Origin: Anaeromyxobacter diazotrophicus
GTDB taxonomy: Bacteria; Myxococcota; Myxococcia; Myxococcales; Anaeromyxobacteraceae
Assembly (NCBI RefSeq): GCF_013340205.1
Contig: NZ_BJTG01000012.1
Coordinates: forward strand, 29,377 to 93,376
DNA length: 64,000 nucleotides
Direction of reading: 5' to 3'
Part shown: piece by piece, positions 1-8,589 of the stretch
Layout of the letters: every line of letters begins with the position of its first letter
Numbering within the stretch: position 1 is the stretch's first letter
Made by a program: the position numbers and the translations under genes
Notes under the pieces: generated by a model
The model's database searches: none
Told to the model about the DNA's origin: nothing
Seen by the model: only the letters and a program-made list of their open reading frames with translations

Positions 1-639
1 CCCTTCCATCGCGGCACCACACCTGAGCCGTGCCACGCGGTCTTCCAGCACTTCATCGAGAGCGTGAACGCGCTCCAGCGCCCTCGCGTACTGGAAATCG
101 GCTCGCGCGCACGCTCCGGGAACGTGCAGACGCACCATTTCAAGGATGCGGACTATGTCGGCTTCGACGTGGTCCCCGGCGAGAACGTTCAGGTCGTCGG
201 GGACGCCCACGACCTCTCCGCGTACTTCCCTGCCGAGTCGTTCGACGCCGCGTTCGCGGTGTCGGTCTTTGAGCACCTGGCGATGCCATGGAAGGTCGTG
301 CTGGAACTCAACCGCGTCCTCAAGCCTGGTGGGCTCGTCTGCGTCTTCACGCACCCGACCTACCCACCTCACGACCGGCCCTGGGACTTCTGGCGGTACG
401 CCCCGGAGGCATTCGAGGTTCTGTTCGGCGCACCCACGGGTTTCGAACTCCTCGAATGCGCCGAGGGTCTGCCGTGCTCGGTCGTGCCGCTTGCTAGTGA
501 GCCGGCCCTGGTCGGTTTGTGGCGCGAGCCGGCCTACCTAGCCGTTGCGGCTATCGCGAAGAAGACCAGTGTGCCTGACACGAGACTCCGTTGGGATGTT
601 CCGCTCACGGCGGTCCTCTCGACGCGCTATCCACGCTGA
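1..639 (+). CDS. Class I SAM-dependent methyltransferase, 5' end outside the window
   Basis: The frame is open from base 1, so the gene probably starts upstream; a GTG at 64 is the first possible start inside the window. The visible part is a small Rossmann methyltransferase of the Methyltransf_11 kind. It has a glycine-containing SAM-binding motif (VLEIGSRARSG), the second-strand acidic region (GFDVVPGENVQVVGDAHDL) and the typical post-motif (SVFEHLAMPWKVVLELNRVL then LKPGG). Such proteins commonly sit in O-antigen or glycan clusters, but the substrate cannot be read here. It lies on the side of the tRNA-fMet that carries recombinase debris, so it may be cargo of an old integrated element. 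Family confident, role unknown. Confidence 0.75.
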   Translation, partial: PFHRGTTPEPCHAVFQHFIESVNALQRPRVLEIGSRARSGNVQTHHFKDADYVGFDVVPGENVQVVGDAHDLSAYFPAESFDAAFAVSVFEHLAMPWKVVLELNRVLKPGGLVCVFTHPTYPPHDRPWDFWRYAPEAFEVLFGAPTGFELLECAEGLPCSVVPLASEPALVGLWREPAYLAVAAIAKKTSVPDTRLRWDVPLTAVLSTRYPR

Positions 640-833
640 CCGCCGCCCCCCCACGCTGCCCACTCACCTGGGCCCCGCCGCTCCTAGACCCCTACCGGCG
701 CAGAGGATCACGACAGGACGCTCGTAGAGCATCGACCCGCCTCTCCCACGGGCTCGATGCGGGTGTGGCGCTCGCTGCTGTCGGCCTGCGGGCCGCTAGG
801 ATCTTGCCCCGCCGCGTCGACAAGGATGCAGCG
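640..833. other. Non-coding gap next to element debris
   Basis: No convincing coding sequence or strong promoter was found between the methyltransferase stop and the following gene remnant. A TAGGAT sequence near 796-801 resembles a -10 box but lacks a matching -35. Confidence 0.4.
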
Positions 834-1262
834 TCATGACCTTGTTCTCGACGGTTCACGCCTGGCGTCCGTATCGCCCTCTGCCAGGTGATCCATCAGC
901 GCCACGATCCGCGCTCGCAGGTCCCGCTTGAACTCTCGAACGCGCTCGTAGTCCGCCGGAAGCTGCGGGACCTCCGCGATCCGCTCGCCCGCCTCGACCT
1001 TCTTCTGGAGCACCTTGAACGCCTTCTCGAGATCGAGGTCGTAGTTGAAGAAGCGGCGCAGCTCATGGAGAGGAACCGTGATCGAGGGTTCCGGGGTCGC
1101 GAGCAACTTCCGCGCCCGCGAGATCGCGGAGGCCGTCCGCGGGCGGTCGCTCGTGCGGCGCTCCGAGGCGGTCGCGCGCTTCGACCGCGCGATCGCGTCG
1201 AGGAAGTGTGCCATCGCCTCCTCCGGCAAGAACAGGTGAAACCGCCCGGAGGCGGCCAGCTC
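834..1262 (-). pseudogene. C-terminal remnant of an unidentified protein
   Basis: Reading on the minus strand from about 1262 down to the stop at 834 gives protein-like sequence of balanced composition (for example AMAHFLDAIARSKRAT, PLHELRRFFNYDLDLEKAF, FKRDLRARIVALMDHLAEGD). Upstream of about 1262 the same frame turns into Arg/Pro/Gly-rich text typical of an antisense shadow. I read this as the C-terminal part of a gene truncated where the recombinase fragment begins on the other strand. A start at the internal Met of MAHFLDAI would give a short intact gene instead. I do not recognise the family. Confidence 0.4.
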
Positions 1263-1284
1263 GGGGAGCTGGGCTGCGAATACC

Positions 1285-2255
<971 letters not shown>

Positions 2256-2271
2256 GGTCTGTGGGAGCGGG

Positions 2272-2300
2272 TTTCTACGCTCTAGGGGGCTGCGGGTCAA
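2272..2300 (-). promoter_or_regulatory. Sigma-70 promoter of tRNA-fMet
   Basis: On the minus strand TTGACC (2300-2295), a 17-bp spacer and TAGAAA (2277-2272) precede the tRNA, with an expected start about 13 nt upstream of the mature 5' end. It lies in the gap after the zinc permease gene, so the tRNA is likely transcribed independently. Confidence 0.7.
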
Positions 2301-2327
2301 GAGCTTTTCTGACGGCGAGCGGGCTGG

Positions 2328-3173
2328 CTACCGCCGGCGCAGGAACGCGCCGGGGACGGCGCAGAGGCCGGCCAGGACCACCATGGTCGCGCCGGTGGGG
2401 AGCTGCCAGAACCACGAGGCGAGGTAGCCCCCGGCGGCGGCGAAGACCCCGATGGCGGTGGCCAGCGCGAACACGGCGCGGAGGCGGCTGGCGAGGAGCA
2501 AGGCGGCGGCGGCGGGGATGGTCAGGAAGGCGAAGACGGGCAGCGCGCCGAGCGCCCGGGCGGACACGGGGATTGCGAGGCCCAGCGTCAGGAAGAGCAG
2601 CGCGTTCCACCGCCCGGTCCGGTAGCCGAGCGCGGCGGCGGTCTCGCCGTCGAACGAGACGAAGACGAGCTCCTTCGCGAACAGGGCGTGCACGACCGCG
2701 CAGGCGAGCGCCACGCCGGTCAGGATGAGCAGGTCCGCGACCGGCACGGCCACCGCGTTGCCGAACACCATCGCGTTGAGGTCGTGCGCGGCGTGGACGA
2801 GCCGGTTCGCGCCGAGCACCACCAGGGCGCCGGCGAGCACGTAGGTGGTGCCGACCCCCGACTCGGCCGGCAGCTTGCGGCCGCGCAGCGCCATCCCGAG
2901 CGCGAGCGCGCCCGCCACCGAGAAGGCGAGCGCCACCGCGAGCTGCACGCCGGCGTGCTCCACCTCGACGCCGAGCGACTCCTCCAGCATCAGCGCGGCG
3001 ATGAGGCCCAGGGTCGAGAGCTGGGTCAGGGCGGCCGACACGAACACCGTCCGCCGCAGCACCACGTACACGCCGAGGAAGCCGCACAGCGCCCCCGCCA
3101 CCAGGGACGCGAGCAGCGGCTCGCGCCAGATCTCGCGCGCCGCCAGGAAGTCCTGCCAGGACGTGTGGATCAC
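2328..3173 (-). CDS. znuB: Zinc/metal ABC transporter permease (ZnuB-like)
   Basis: 281-residue polytopic membrane protein of the ABC-3 family that forms the inner-membrane channel for Zn2+ or Mn2+ import. About eight hydrophobic segments are visible, starting with LVAGALCGFLGVYVVLRR, a typical ABC-3 N-terminus, and ending in a short basic tail (FLRRR). The GTG start overlaps the ATPase stop by 4 bp, so translation is probably coupled. It is the last gene of the set small exported protein, outer-membrane protein, binding protein, ATPase, permease. Zinc is favoured over manganese because of the upstream outer-membrane protein type; that is inference. Confidence 0.88.
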   Translation of the reverse strand: MIHTSWQDFLAAREIWREPLLASLVAGALCGFLGVYVVLRRTVFVSAALTQLSTLGLIAALMLEESLGVEVEHAGVQLAVALAFSVAGALALGMALRGRKLPAESGVGTTYVLAGALVVLGANRLVHAAHDLNAMVFGNAVAVPVADLLILTGVALACAVVHALFAKELVFVSFDGETAAALGYRTGRWNALLFLTLGLAIPVSARALGALPVFAFLTIPAAAALLLASRLRAVFALATAIGVFAAAGGYLASWFWQLPTGATMVVLAGLCAVPGAFLRRR

Positions 3174-3940
3174 CGCGCCTCCGCCTCGGGGTAGACGAAG
3201 CGCCGTCCCCCCTCCTCGCGCACCGCCACCCGTCGGCCGTAGAGCGCCCCGAGCGCCTCGGGGGTGAGCATCGCCTCGAGGGCGCCCACCCGGAACAGCC
3301 GCTTGTCCTTGTCCACGAAGCAGAGCCGCTGGGCGTAGTTCGCCACCGCCTCCAGCCGGTGCGAGACCATCACCACCGCCAGGCCGCCGCCGCGGTGCAG
3401 CGCACGCAGCACGTCCATCGCGTCGAGCTCGGCGGCCGGGTCCATGCCGTTCGTCGGCTCGTCCAGCGCGAGCAACTCGGGCTCCGAGGCGAGCGCCCGC
3501 GCGATGAGCGTGCGCTGCCGCTGCCCGCCGGAGAGGGTCCGGAACGGCACGCCGGCGAGCTCCTCGATGCCCACCCGCGCCAGCGCCGCCCGCACCGCCT
3601 CCCGGTCCGCCGCGCCGGGGCGCCGGCCGGGGGCGAGCAGGCGGTAGCGCCCCATCACCGCCACCTCGGCGGCGGTGAGCGGCCAGTAGGCGTCCACGTG
3701 GTCGCGCTGCGGCACGTAGCCGACGCGGAGCGGCCGCGGCTGCCGGCGCGCCCCGCCGAGCGGCGGCTGCACCCCCAGCAGCGTGCGCAGGAGCGTGGTC
3801 TTGCCGCCGCCGTTCGGGCCGACGATGGCGAGGAAGTCGCCCGCGCTCACGCCGAGGGTGAGGTCCCGGAGCAGCACCTCGCGGCCGTAGCCGATGGCCG
3901 CGTCCTCGAGCGCCAGGATGGGCGCCGGCGCGCCCGTCAT
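3170..3940 (-). CDS. znuC: Zinc/metal ABC transporter ATPase (ZnuC-like)
   Basis: 256-residue ABC ATPase that powers metal import with the adjacent permease. It has Walker A GPNGGGKTT, Q-loop region VGYVPQRDHVDAYWP, signature LSGGQRQR, Walker B LLALDEPT and the switch His in VMVSHR. The aromatic/acidic pattern after the Q-loop (HVDAYWPLT) is usual for metal-type ABC ATPases. The ATG at 3940 overlaps the binding-protein stop by 4 bp and the stop overlaps the permease start by 4 bp. The same frame is open much further upstream, but that is a shadow of the two preceding genes. Confidence 0.9.
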   Translation of the reverse strand: MTGAPAPILALEDAAIGYGREVLLRDLTLGVSAGDFLAIVGPNGGGKTTLLRTLLGVQPPLGGARRQPRPLRVGYVPQRDHVDAYWPLTAAEVAVMGRYRLLAPGRRPGAADREAVRAALARVGIEELAGVPFRTLSGGQRQRTLIARALASEPELLALDEPTNGMDPAAELDAMDVLRALHRGGGLAVVMVSHRLEAVANYAQRLCFVDKDKRLFRVGALEAMLTPEALGALYGRRVAVREEGGRRFVYPEAEAR

Positions 3941-4881
3941 CGCACCGCTCCGGCGACGAGCCGCACCAGCGTGTCGAGGTAGCTCTCGTACGTGCTCGTC
4001 CCGGGCATCCCGCCCACGTCGCCGGGGATGAGCACCACCTTCGCGCCGGTGTGCCGCGCGACCACCTCCGCCGAGCGCGGGTCGTAGTAGTTCTCGACCA
4101 GGATCGCCTTCACGCCCTGCGCCTTCACGAGCTGCACCACCTCGGCGAGGTGCGAGGGCGGCGGCGGCACGCCGGGCTTGGGCTCCAGGTAGGCGACGGC
4201 GCGGAGCCCGGTCCAGTCGAGGAAGTAGCTCATCGTCTGGTGCTGGGCCACGATCGGCCTCCCGCGCAAGGGCGCGAGCGCCGCCTTCCAGCGCGCCAGG
4301 TCCGCGTCGAGGCGGCGCTGGAAGTCGGCGCCGCGCTGCGCGTACTTCGCCGCGTTGGCCGGGTCGAGCTGCGCGAGCTTCTTCGCCAGCCCGGCCACCA
4401 CCGCCACCGCGGCGCGCGGGTCGTCCATGAAGTGCGGGTTGCCGGCCGGGTGCAGGTCGCCCAGGCTCCGGTCCACCGGGCCGGTGGGGATGTCGAGGAC
4501 ATGGATGGCGCTCGCGGCGGTGAAGCGGCGCGCGCCGCCGGGCTGGATGTCCGGGTTGCGCGACTGGTTCACGAGCGGCGGCAGCCAGCCGATCTCGAGG
4601 TCGAGGCCGACGTCCACCAGGAGCCCGGCCTGGCGCAGCTTCACCGCCAGCATGGGGTTCGCGTCCACGAAGTGCGGGTCCTGGATGCCGCGCGAGAGGC
4701 TCTCCACCTGCACCTGGTCGCCGCCGGCCTCCTTCACCAGCGCCGCGAGCCCTTCGGTGGTGGTGACCACCCGCAGCGCGGCGGCGGCCGGCCGAGGGAG
4801 GAGCGGCGAGAAGACGGCCAGCGCCACCGCGGCCAGGCGCAGGCGGGCCGCGACGGAACGACGGACGTTGCGGAGGGTCAT
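3937..4881 (-). CDS. znuA: Periplasmic zinc-binding protein (ZnuA/TroA family)
   Basis: 314 residues with an N-terminal signal peptide (hydrophobic stretch about residues 15-35 ending AAA-AL). The TroA-type metal ligands are in the expected order: His in GIQDPHFVDANP, His in GNPHFMDDP, His in VAQHQTMSYF, and an acidic ligand in VENYYDPR. Unlike many ZnuA proteins there is no His/Asp-rich loop between the first two sites. It captures Zn2+ (possibly Mn2+) in the periplasm for the ZnuBC-type pair encoded immediately downstream with 4-bp coupling. Confidence 0.88.
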   Translation of the reverse strand: MTLRNVRRSVAARLRLAAVALAVFSPLLPRPAAAALRVVTTTEGLAALVKEAGGDQVQVESLSRGIQDPHFVDANPMLAVKLRQAGLLVDVGLDLEIGWLPPLVNQSRNPDIQPGGARRFTAASAIHVLDIPTGPVDRSLGDLHPAGNPHFMDDPRAAVAVVAGLAKKLAQLDPANAAKYAQRGADFQRRLDADLARWKAALAPLRGRPIVAQHQTMSYFLDWTGLRAVAYLEPKPGVPPPPSHLAEVVQLVKAQGVKAILVENYYDPRSAEVVARHTGAKVVLIPGDVGGMPGTSTYESYLDTLVRLVAGAVR

Positions 4882-4893
4882 GGTCGCGGTCTC

Positions 4894-6129
4894 CTAGAAC
4901 GGGTGCGCGCCGTGCGCGCCGATGACGAACTCGAGGTGGAGCGTCGCTTCGAAGCCGTCGCGGCCGCCGGGCAGGTGATCCCACGCGACCTGAGCTCGGA
5001 GTCGCTGGAACTCGCTCGGGAGCCACTCCGCGAGCGCGCTCACCCGCCGCTCGGTGCCGCTCCCGGACGTGACGAGGGTCGTGCCCGGCACCACCGCCGG
5101 CGCCAGCTCGCCCCGGACCCCGTAGGCGTAGAACGGCCCGTCGCGGAAGACGGCCTGCAGGTACCCGCCGCTCGCCGTCCCCTCCTCCTCGGTGCCCCGC
5201 ATCCGGCGCGCGAACACCTCGCCTTGGAGCACCACGTAGGAGCGGCTGTTCACCGGGCGCACCTTGAGCATCAGGTCGGCGCCCCCCACCTCCCGGCTCG
5301 CCCCGCGGAGCGGCTCCTGGATGCGCGCCCCGGAGAGCCCCACACCCAGCGTCGCGCCCTCGCCCACCTCGAAGTACTGCTGCAGCCGCGCCACCACCGT
5401 CCGCCGGTCCTCCTCCACGAACGAGGGCCGGGTGGTTTGCCCGGCGAGGTGCAGCTCGGCGAACCAGGGCAGCGGCGCCAGCCAGGCGACGTCCACGCCG
5501 GGGCCCTTGAGCGCGTCGGCCGAGAGCAGTCGGTCCATCGCCAGCGGCGCGTCCACGAAGTCCCACACGTGCGGGTGCTGCTGGTTGAGCCGGCCGAAGG
5601 GCGAGAGGAACTTCCCCGCGCGCACCTGGAAGCCGGCCGGCAGCGTGAGCGTGGTGAGGTAGGCCTCCTCCACGTCCACTCCGGCCGGCGTGAAGGAGAT
5701 GAAGATGTCGGCGCGTGCGTAGGGGTCGACGACCGACTGGAGCCCGAGCTCCAGCTCCTCGAAGTGCGGGGTCACCTCGTGGGGCGCGCCGTAGAGGCCG
5801 CTCCGGGGCGAGAGGCTCCCCACGTCGAGGTTGTGGTAGGTGCCGGCGAAGTCCCCGATGGCGGAGATGTCGGGGAGCATCAGGATGCGCGCGTAGGGGT
5901 TCCCCCCGGTCGCGGCCTGGCCGCCCGGCCCGGGCGCCGGGGCCGGCGCGGCGTCGACCGGTGGCGCGCCGGCCGGCGCGGGCGCGGCGGCGGCCCCGCC
6001 TGGCGCGGCGCCGAGCTCCTTCGCGATCTCCTCCTCCAGCTTCTTCTGCTCTTCGGCGGACGGCTGCGGCGGTGGGGCCGCGGCCGGCTCGGCGGCCAGG
6101 GCCAGCGCCGCCACGAGGAACCAGTGCAT
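4894..6129 (-). CDS. Outer-membrane porin-like protein of the zinc cluster
   Basis: 411 residues: signal peptide (MHWFLVAALALAAEP), an Ala/Pro/Lys/Glu-rich region to about residue 75, then a beta-rich barrel-like part ending in the phenylalanine typical of outer-membrane proteins (AHGAHPF). The N-terminal residues fit proteins annotated as zinc-regulated outer-membrane receptors found next to znuA in other delta-type proteobacteria; I see no TonB plug domain, so porin is the safer word. A good ribosome-binding site (GAGGTG) precedes the ATG. It stands 12 bp upstream of the binding-protein gene, and its likely role is passage of zinc or a zinc complex through the outer membrane. Confidence 0.7.
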   Translation of the reverse strand: MHWFLVAALALAAEPAAAPPPQPSAEEQKKLEEEIAKELGAAPGGAAAAPAPAGAPPVDAAPAPAPGPGGQAATGGNPYARILMLPDISAIGDFAGTYHNLDVGSLSPRSGLYGAPHEVTPHFEELELGLQSVVDPYARADIFISFTPAGVDVEEAYLTTLTLPAGFQVRAGKFLSPFGRLNQQHPHVWDFVDAPLAMDRLLSADALKGPGVDVAWLAPLPWFAELHLAGQTTRPSFVEEDRRTVVARLQQYFEVGEGATLGVGLSGARIQEPLRGASREVGGADLMLKVRPVNSRSYVVLQGEVFARRMRGTEEEGTASGGYLQAVFRDGPFYAYGVRGELAPAVVPGTTLVTSGSGTERRVSALAEWLPSEFQRLRAQVAWDHLPGGRDGFEATLHLEFVIGAHGAHPF

Positions 6130-6251
6130 GTGTCACCTCGGCGCGCCCAGGCGCGCCACGAGAACCGACAGCGACGGCGGGAGAGGTCCGGCACGCGGCA
6201 CCTGGCGCGAGGACGTCTCGCGACGGCGCCGGAGAGGCCGGACCCGGGTCG

Positions 6252-6509
6252 CTAGACGGCGGGAGGTGACTGCCCGGGGATCGCCCCCAGCGGAAGGCCG
6301 AAGACGGGGGCCGCCGGAAGGACCACCACCACCGCGGCGGGCTCGAGCGGGCGGGGGGCGACGTCCGGCGTGTGGCCGGTGGCCTCCTCGCCGCCGGCGG
6401 CGACGCAGGCGAGGCACGCGTGCGTACCGAGCGGGCCCTCGTGGACGTGCGGCGCCACCGCGGCCGTCAGGACGAGGACGATCGTCGCGATGGCGAGGGC
6501 TGCGCGCAC
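6252..6509 (-). CDS. Small exported Cys/His protein (DUF2946-like), first gene of zinc cluster
   Basis: 85 residues from a GTG start at 6509. An N-terminal signal or anchor (LAIATIVLVLTAAVAP) is followed by a potential metal site: HVHEG, THACLAC with a CxxC, and a further His in ATGHTP. A second hydrophobic stretch follows. This layout resembles DUF2946-type small proteins that occur next to metal or TonB genes. It lies directly upstream of the zinc outer-membrane gene on the same strand, so a role in periplasmic zinc or copper handling is plausible but unproven. No Shine-Dalgarno sequence is seen and the promoter sits 7 nt before the GTG, so the mRNA may be leaderless. Confidence 0.6.
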   Translation of the reverse strand: MRAALAIATIVLVLTAAVAPHVHEGPLGTHACLACVAAGGEEATGHTPDVAPRPLEPAAVVVVLPAAPVFGLPLGAIPGQSPPAV

Positions 6510-6516
6510 CGCGGCA

Positions 6517-6544
6517 GTCTTATCGTCGCGCGCCGGGGTGTCAA
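6517..6544 (-). promoter_or_regulatory. Probable promoter of the zinc-uptake cluster
   Basis: TTGACA (6544-6539), a 16-bp spacer and TAAGAC (6522-6517) lie 7 nt before the GTG of the small Cys/His gene. The -35 overlaps the stop codon of the CoA-transferase gene. I saw no clear palindromic Zur box. Confidence 0.45.
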
Positions 6545-7740
6545 GCGGCGGTCGGGTCGCCCGGCGCTCCGGGCCCGACTGCGCCGCCCGCGCGGAGCTC
6601 GGCGATCTCGCCCGGGGTGAACCCCGCCTCCGCCAGCACGCGGTCGGTGTCGGCGCCGAGCCCTGGCGCCGGACGGAACGGGGCGCGCGCGCCGTCGAGG
6701 CGCACCGGGCTCGCGAGCACCGGGATCGCGCCCTCCCCGCCGGACCGCGCCACCTCGCCGAAGGCGCCGCGCGCGCGGAGCTGCGGATCGGCGCGCGGCT
6801 CGTCACCCTCCAGCACCGGGGTGAGGCACACGTCCTGCTCCCGCCCGAGCCGCGTCCACTCCTCGCGCGTCCGGCTGGCGAAGAGCGCGGTGAGCTCCTC
6901 GACCGGTCCGCGGCCGCAGCCGTCGAGCTGGCGCTCGGCCAGCTCGGGGCGCCCCGCCGCGGCGCAGAAGCGCGCGAAGAAGTGCGGCTCCAGCGCGCCG
7001 AGCGCCACGAACCGCCCGTCGCGCGTGCGGTAGGTGCGGTAGCAGGCGGCGCCGCCGTCCAGCAGCTCCGCCCCGCGCCGCAAGGGCGCGCCGCGCGCCC
7101 AGGCCATCCCGAGCGGCAGCGCCATCATCCCGAGCACGCCGTCGGTCATGGCGACGTCCAGGAGCCCGCCCTCCCCCGTCGCCGTGCGCCGGTGCAGGGC
7201 GGCGAGGATGCCCGCCACCGCCACCCACGCGCCGCCCGCCACGTCGGCCGGCGGCACGCCGAAGGGGAGCGGCGCCTCCGGGGGGCCGTTCAGCGCCAGC
7301 GCGCCGGCGATGGCGGCGTAGTTGAGGTCGTGCCCGGCCAGCTCGCGGTACGGCCCCTCCTGCCCGTAGCCGGTGATCGCGCACACCACCAGCCGCGGGT
7401 TCGCGGCGCGCAGCGCGGCGTGGCCGGCGCCGAGCCGCTCCAGCACCCCCGGCCGGAAGGACTCGACCAGCACGTCGAAGGCGCCTGCGAGCCGCAGGAG
7501 CGCCGCCGCGCCCCCCCGCGCCTTGAGGTCGAGCGCGAGCGAGCGCTTGTTCCGGTTCAGCACCTGGAAAGCGCCCGAGGCCTCGCCGGCGAGCGGCGGG
7601 AGGTGGCGCAGGTAGTCGCCGCCGCGCGGGTCCTCCAGCTTCACCACCTCGGCGCCGAGGTCGGCCAGCACCAGCGTGGCGTACGGGCCCGGGAGCAGCC
7701 GGGAGAGGTCGAGGACGCGGACGCCGGCGAGCGGGAGCAC
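6541..7740 (-). CDS. CaiB/BaiF-type (family III) CoA transferase or alpha-methylacyl-CoA racemase
   Basis: 399 residues spanning the whole CoA_transf_3 family. The N-terminus LAGVRVLDLSRLLPGPYAT and the stretch VVKLEDPRGGDYLR are family signatures, and the Asp expected to carry or bind the CoA thioester chemistry is in LLDVAMTDGVLG. The short interdomain loops and length near 400 fit alpha-methylacyl-CoA racemase-like members as well as true CoA transferases, so the substrate is open. The GTG start has an AGGAAT ribosome site. The gene follows the SCP2 gene by 36 bp on the same strand, and both probably use the regulated promoter at 8153-8181. Confidence 0.85.
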   Translation of the reverse strand: MLPLAGVRVLDLSRLLPGPYATLVLADLGAEVVKLEDPRGGDYLRHLPPLAGEASGAFQVLNRNKRSLALDLKARGGAAALLRLAGAFDVLVESFRPGVLERLGAGHAALRAANPRLVVCAITGYGQEGPYRELAGHDLNYAAIAGALALNGPPEAPLPFGVPPADVAGGAWVAVAGILAALHRRTATGEGGLLDVAMTDGVLGMMALPLGMAWARGAPLRRGAELLDGGAACYRTYRTRDGRFVALGALEPHFFARFCAAAGRPELAERQLDGCGRGPVEELTALFASRTREEWTRLGREQDVCLTPVLEGDEPRADPQLRARGAFGEVARSGGEGAIPVLASPVRLDGARAPFRPAPGLGADTDRVLAEAGFTPGEIAELRAGGAVGPGAPGDPTAA

Positions 7741-7776
7741 GCTATTCCTGGGTGGGGGCCCCGGCGGCGTGCCCCG

Positions 7777-8115
7777 TCATGAAAGTATCTGCTGGAGCTT
7801 CATGGCGAGGCCCATGTCGCCCTGGATCTTGAGCTTGCCCGCCATGAACGCCATCTGCGCGTTGAGCTTGCCGTTCACGATGTTGAGGAAGTCCGCGTCG
7901 GTGCAGGCCACGGTGCACTTCGCGGCGGCGTCGGTCCCGGCGGCGACGGCGCCGCCCGGCTTGGTGCAATCCACTGACCACTGCCCGCCGGTCGGGCCGG
8001 AGATGTTGAACTGGTAGACGGCGGCGATCTTCGCCACCACGTCGGGCTTGTTCTTGAGCCGCTCCGGCATGTGCCGCTCGAACACGTCCTTCACGCTCTC
8101 GGCCTGACCCGCCAT
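7777..8115 (-). CDS. SCP2 sterol/lipid-binding domain protein
   Basis: 112 residues comprising a single SCP2 domain, a soluble fold with a hydrophobic tunnel for acyl chains or sterols. The core ISGPTGGQWSVDC, the CTVACTDADFLNIVNGK stretch and the end LKIQGDMGLAMKLQQIL are typical. I chose the ATG at 8115 because GGAGAG lies at good spacing; the frame opens further upstream into the promoter/operator region. It is the first gene of a two-gene unit with a CoA transferase, suggesting a role in presenting acyl-CoA or sterol-like substrates. Confidence 0.85.
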   Translation of the reverse strand: MAGQAESVKDVFERHMPERLKNKPDVVAKIAAVYQFNISGPTGGQWSVDCTKPGGAVAAGTDAAAKCTVACTDADFLNIVNGKLNAQMAFMAGKLKIQGDMGLAMKLQQILS

Positions 8116-8130
8116 GGACTCTCCGCTCGA

Positions 8131-8148
8131 GTTGATTGAGAAATCAAC
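8131..8148. promoter_or_regulatory. Operator-like inverted repeat before the SCP2 gene
   Basis: GTTGATT, 4 nt, AATCAAC is a perfect 7+7 bp inverted repeat. It covers the expected transcription start of the promoter at 8153-8181, a classic repressor position. A TetR- or GntR-type lipid regulator would fit, but no such gene is in the window. Confidence 0.55.
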
Positions 8149-8152
8149 CCTG

Positions 8153-8181
8153 AACGTAGGGGCCGCGCGGCGCGGTGTCAA
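8153..8181 (-). promoter_or_regulatory. Sigma-70 promoter of the SCP2-CoA transferase unit
   Basis: TTGACA (8181-8176), a 17-bp spacer and TACGTT (8158-8153) on the minus strand, giving a leader of about 30 nt that contains the palindrome and a GGAGAG ribosome site. Confidence 0.65.
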
Positions 8182-8209
8182 CGCGTCAGGCGTCCGAGGG
8201 CTGGCGCGC

Positions 8210-8587
8210 TCAGCGGGGCTTCACCATCTGGTCCACCGCCGCGGTGAGCGACGCAGGGTCGACCGGCTTCACCAGCACCGCGTCCACCTCGTGGCCTCGC
8301 GCGCGCGCGATGTCCTCGCGCTCGGCGTACCCGGTCACCAACACCACCGGGACGGTGGGGGCGATCTCCTTGGCGGCGCGCGCCACCTCCAGCCCGCCCA
8401 TCCCCGGCATGCCGACGTCCGTCACCAGCACGTCGATCGAGTGCTCGGCCAGCGTGCGCAGGCCGGCGGCCCCGCTGGCGGCGAGCAGGACCTGATAGCC
8501 GGCGTCCTGCAGCACCTCGCCCATGAGCTCCCGGTTGTCCTCGTCGTCCTCGATGAGGAGGACGCGCGCCCCACCCTCGGCCACCAT
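8210..8587 (-). CDS. Single-domain response regulator (CheY-like receiver)
   Basis: 125 residues forming one receiver domain with no output domain. All functional residues are present: the acidic pair in LLIEDDEDN, phospho-acceptor Asp in VLVTDVGMPG, the Thr in VLVTGYA and the Lys in VLVKPVD. It should be phosphorylated by a histidine kinase encoded elsewhere and act by protein-protein contact or as a phosphate carrier. The gene is coupled to the acyl-CoA ligase: a GTG at 8593 would overlap the ligase stop by 4 bp, and the ATG at 8587 lies two codons further on. Confidence 0.88.
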   Translation of the reverse strand: MVAEGGARVLLIEDDEDNRELMGEVLQDAGYQVLLAASGAAGLRTLAEHSIDVLVTDVGMPGMGGLEVARAAKEIAPTVPVVLVTGYAEREDIARARGHEVDAVLVKPVDPASLTAAVDQMVKPR

Positions 8588-8589
8588 CG

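Noticed and set aside
836..931. 31-codon plus-strand frame starting MTLFSTVHAW
   Set aside because: Overlaps the minus-strand remnant, has no ribosome site, and is too short to judge.
6130..6251. Zur operator before the zinc outer-membrane gene
   Set aside because: Only GGCGCGCC palindromes typical of background composition; no AT-rich Zur-like dyad.
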